This document shows positions 6,841-7,539 of a DNA stretch of 7,539 nucleotides, piece by piece. Both the position numbers and the translations under genes were made by a program. The DNA lies in assembly GCA_002388905.1 (NCBI GenBank), contig DGNJ01000031.1:57420-64958 (forward strand), in the 5' to 3' direction. Origin of the DNA: Cellvibrionales bacterium UBA4495. Its GTDB lineage: Bacteria > Pseudomonadota > Gammaproteobacteria > Pseudomonadales > Porticoccaceae. The first letter of the stretch is position 1; every line of letters starts with the position of its first letter. Below the pieces are notes generated by a model. That model searched no databases. It saw only the letters and a program-made list of their open reading frames with translations, and was not told where the DNA came from.

Positions 6841-7539
6841 ATGTTGCTGGTCTGGCTGATCATCATTCCCGTCCTGGGCGCCGTCCTGGCCTGGCTGGCC
6901 CAGCGGCTGGGCCCGGGCTGGAGCCGCTGGTTGAGCCTGGCGGCAATCGTCGCGGAAGCCATTGTCCTGGCTGCTTTGCCCCCGGCCGGTGACCCCTGGC
7001 TAGTGGAATTCAGGGTACCCTGGGTGCCCGCCCTGGGCATCGGGTTCCATCTGGCGGTGGATGGCCTCAGTGTCGTGCTGCTGTGGTTGACCGTCGCCAT
7101 GGCAGGCGCCGCGGTGCTGGTGTCCTGGCGGGAGATCTCCCGGCGCGTCGGGTTTTTTCATTTCAACCTGCTGCTCTCGGTGGCGGGTATTGTCGGTGTG
7201 TTCCTGGCCCTGGACCTCTTTCTGTTCTTCGTCTTCTGGGAAGTGATGCTGGTGCCCATGGTCCTGCTGATCGCACTCTGGGGCCACGAGAACCGGCTTT
7301 ACGCCGCCACCAAGTTCTTTATTTTCACCCAGGCCGGCAGCCTGCTGATGCTCGTGGCCATTGTCGCCATGGCGATCGTCCACAGCCACGATCACGAAGG
7401 GCTGAGTTTCGCCTATGCCGATATGCTCGCCCTGTCCCTTGAACCGGCCACCGCCCGCTGGCTGATGCTGGGTTTCTTTGTCGCCTTTGCCGTCAAGCTG
7501 CCCATCGTGCCTCTGCATACCTGGCTGCCCGATGCCCAC
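6841..7539 (+). CDS. nuoM: NADH-quinone oxidoreductase subunit M, 3'-truncated by the window edge
   Basis: Second antiporter-like pump subunit (ND4 family). ATG 6841 lies 1 nt after the nuoL stop. Only a weak GGTGGG (6827-6832) precedes it, so translation probably continues from nuoL. The 233 visible residues are open to the last base; E. coli NuoM has 509, so a little under half is present. Typical stretches are the N-terminal MLLVWLIIIPVLG, HLAVDGLS (70-77), the segment GFFHFNLLLSVAGIVGVFLALDL (104-126) and FWEVMLVPMVLLIALWGHE (132-150) with the essential membrane glutamate E134 (E. coli E144). AATKFFIFTQAGSLLML (155-171) and FAVKLPIVPLHTWLPDAH (216-233) follow, with K219 equivalent to E. 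coli K234. Two loops, near residues 47-65 and 150-155, are shorter than in E. coli and explain the changed numbering. The missing half would carry the second half-channel and its lysine and glutamate residues. Confidence 0.98.
   Translation, partial: MLLVWLIIIPVLGAVLAWLAQRLGPGWSRWLSLAAIVAEAIVLAALPPAGDPWLVEFRVPWVPALGIGFHLAVDGLSVVLLWLTVAMAGAAVLVSWREISRRVGFFHFNLLLSVAGIVGVFLALDLFLFFVFWEVMLVPMVLLIALWGHENRLYAATKFFIFTQAGSLLMLVAIVAMAIVHSHDHEGLSFAYADMLALSLEPATARWLMLGFFVAFAVKLPIVPLHTWLPDAH

Noticed and set aside
5480..6859. Second long plus-strand frame (459 codons) inside nuoL
   Set aside because: It is an out-of-frame Arg/Gly/Pro-rich reading of nuoL, whose own frame has all family residues.
5919..7100. 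Long minus-strand open frame (393 codons) opposite nuoL and nuoM
   Set aside because: Same cause: a low-complexity, Gln/Gly/Arg-rich shadow of two conserved pump genes, with no family motif.
7000..7539. Minus-strand open frame running off the window end
   Set aside because: It is the complement of nuoM and its His/Gln/Gly-rich translation has no recognisable fold.
5037..7539. nuoL and nuoM as Mrp antiporter or formate hydrogenlyase (Hyc/Hyf) membrane subunits
   Set aside because: The subunits are related, but the canonical G-H-I-J-K-L-M order, the NuoL C-terminal helix region and close co-linearity with E. coli NuoL and NuoM favour complex I.

Overview
The window is one uninterrupted stretch of a nuo operon, encoding proton-pumping NADH:quinone oxidoreductase (respiratory complex I). 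All genes lie on the + strand in the canonical order nuoG-nuoH-nuoI-nuoJ-nuoK-nuoL-nuoM. nuoG has lost its 5' end (about 30 codons by comparison with the E. coli protein) and nuoM its 3' half to the window edges. The five genes between them are complete. I see no frameshift, insertion, RNA gene, CRISPR array or mobile element.

The organism is probably a GC-rich gammaproteobacterium. NuoG, H, I, J, K, L and M all align almost without gaps to the E. coli/Pseudomonas type of these subunits as I remember them, and NuoG has the extra fourth cluster site (N7) found in that group. The mid-part of NuoG is more divergent from E. coli than I would expect for an enterobacterium or a Pseudomonas, so a deeper-branching gammaproteobacterium, or another proteobacterium with this operon type, is possible. 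Genus cannot be called from this sequence.

Layout: 1-2711 holds the hydrophilic iron-sulfur subunit NuoG. Positions 2704-3648 hold NuoH, the membrane subunit at the quinone site. Positions 3662-4177 hold NuoI, the two-cluster ferredoxin subunit linking the peripheral arm to NuoH. Positions 4205-5037 hold the small membrane subunits NuoJ and NuoK. From 5037 to the end come the antiporter-like pumping subunits NuoL and NuoM. Junctions are tight: 8-nt overlap (G/H), 13 nt (H/I), 27 nt (I/J), 4-nt overlap (J/K), 1-nt overlap (K/L) and 1 nt (L/M). No promoter or terminator is evident, as expected for the interior of a long polycistronic unit.

Together the products carry electrons from the NADH-oxidising module (NuoEF, upstream of the window) through the NuoG clusters and NuoI N6a/N6b to quinone at NuoH. 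The charged residues in NuoH, J, K, L and M couple this to proton translocation. Cluster ligands and membrane charged residues appear intact in every visible part, so the complex looks functional. This is an ordinary, highly conserved region. I found no undescribed system, and the observations in Part 2 are of modest interest.
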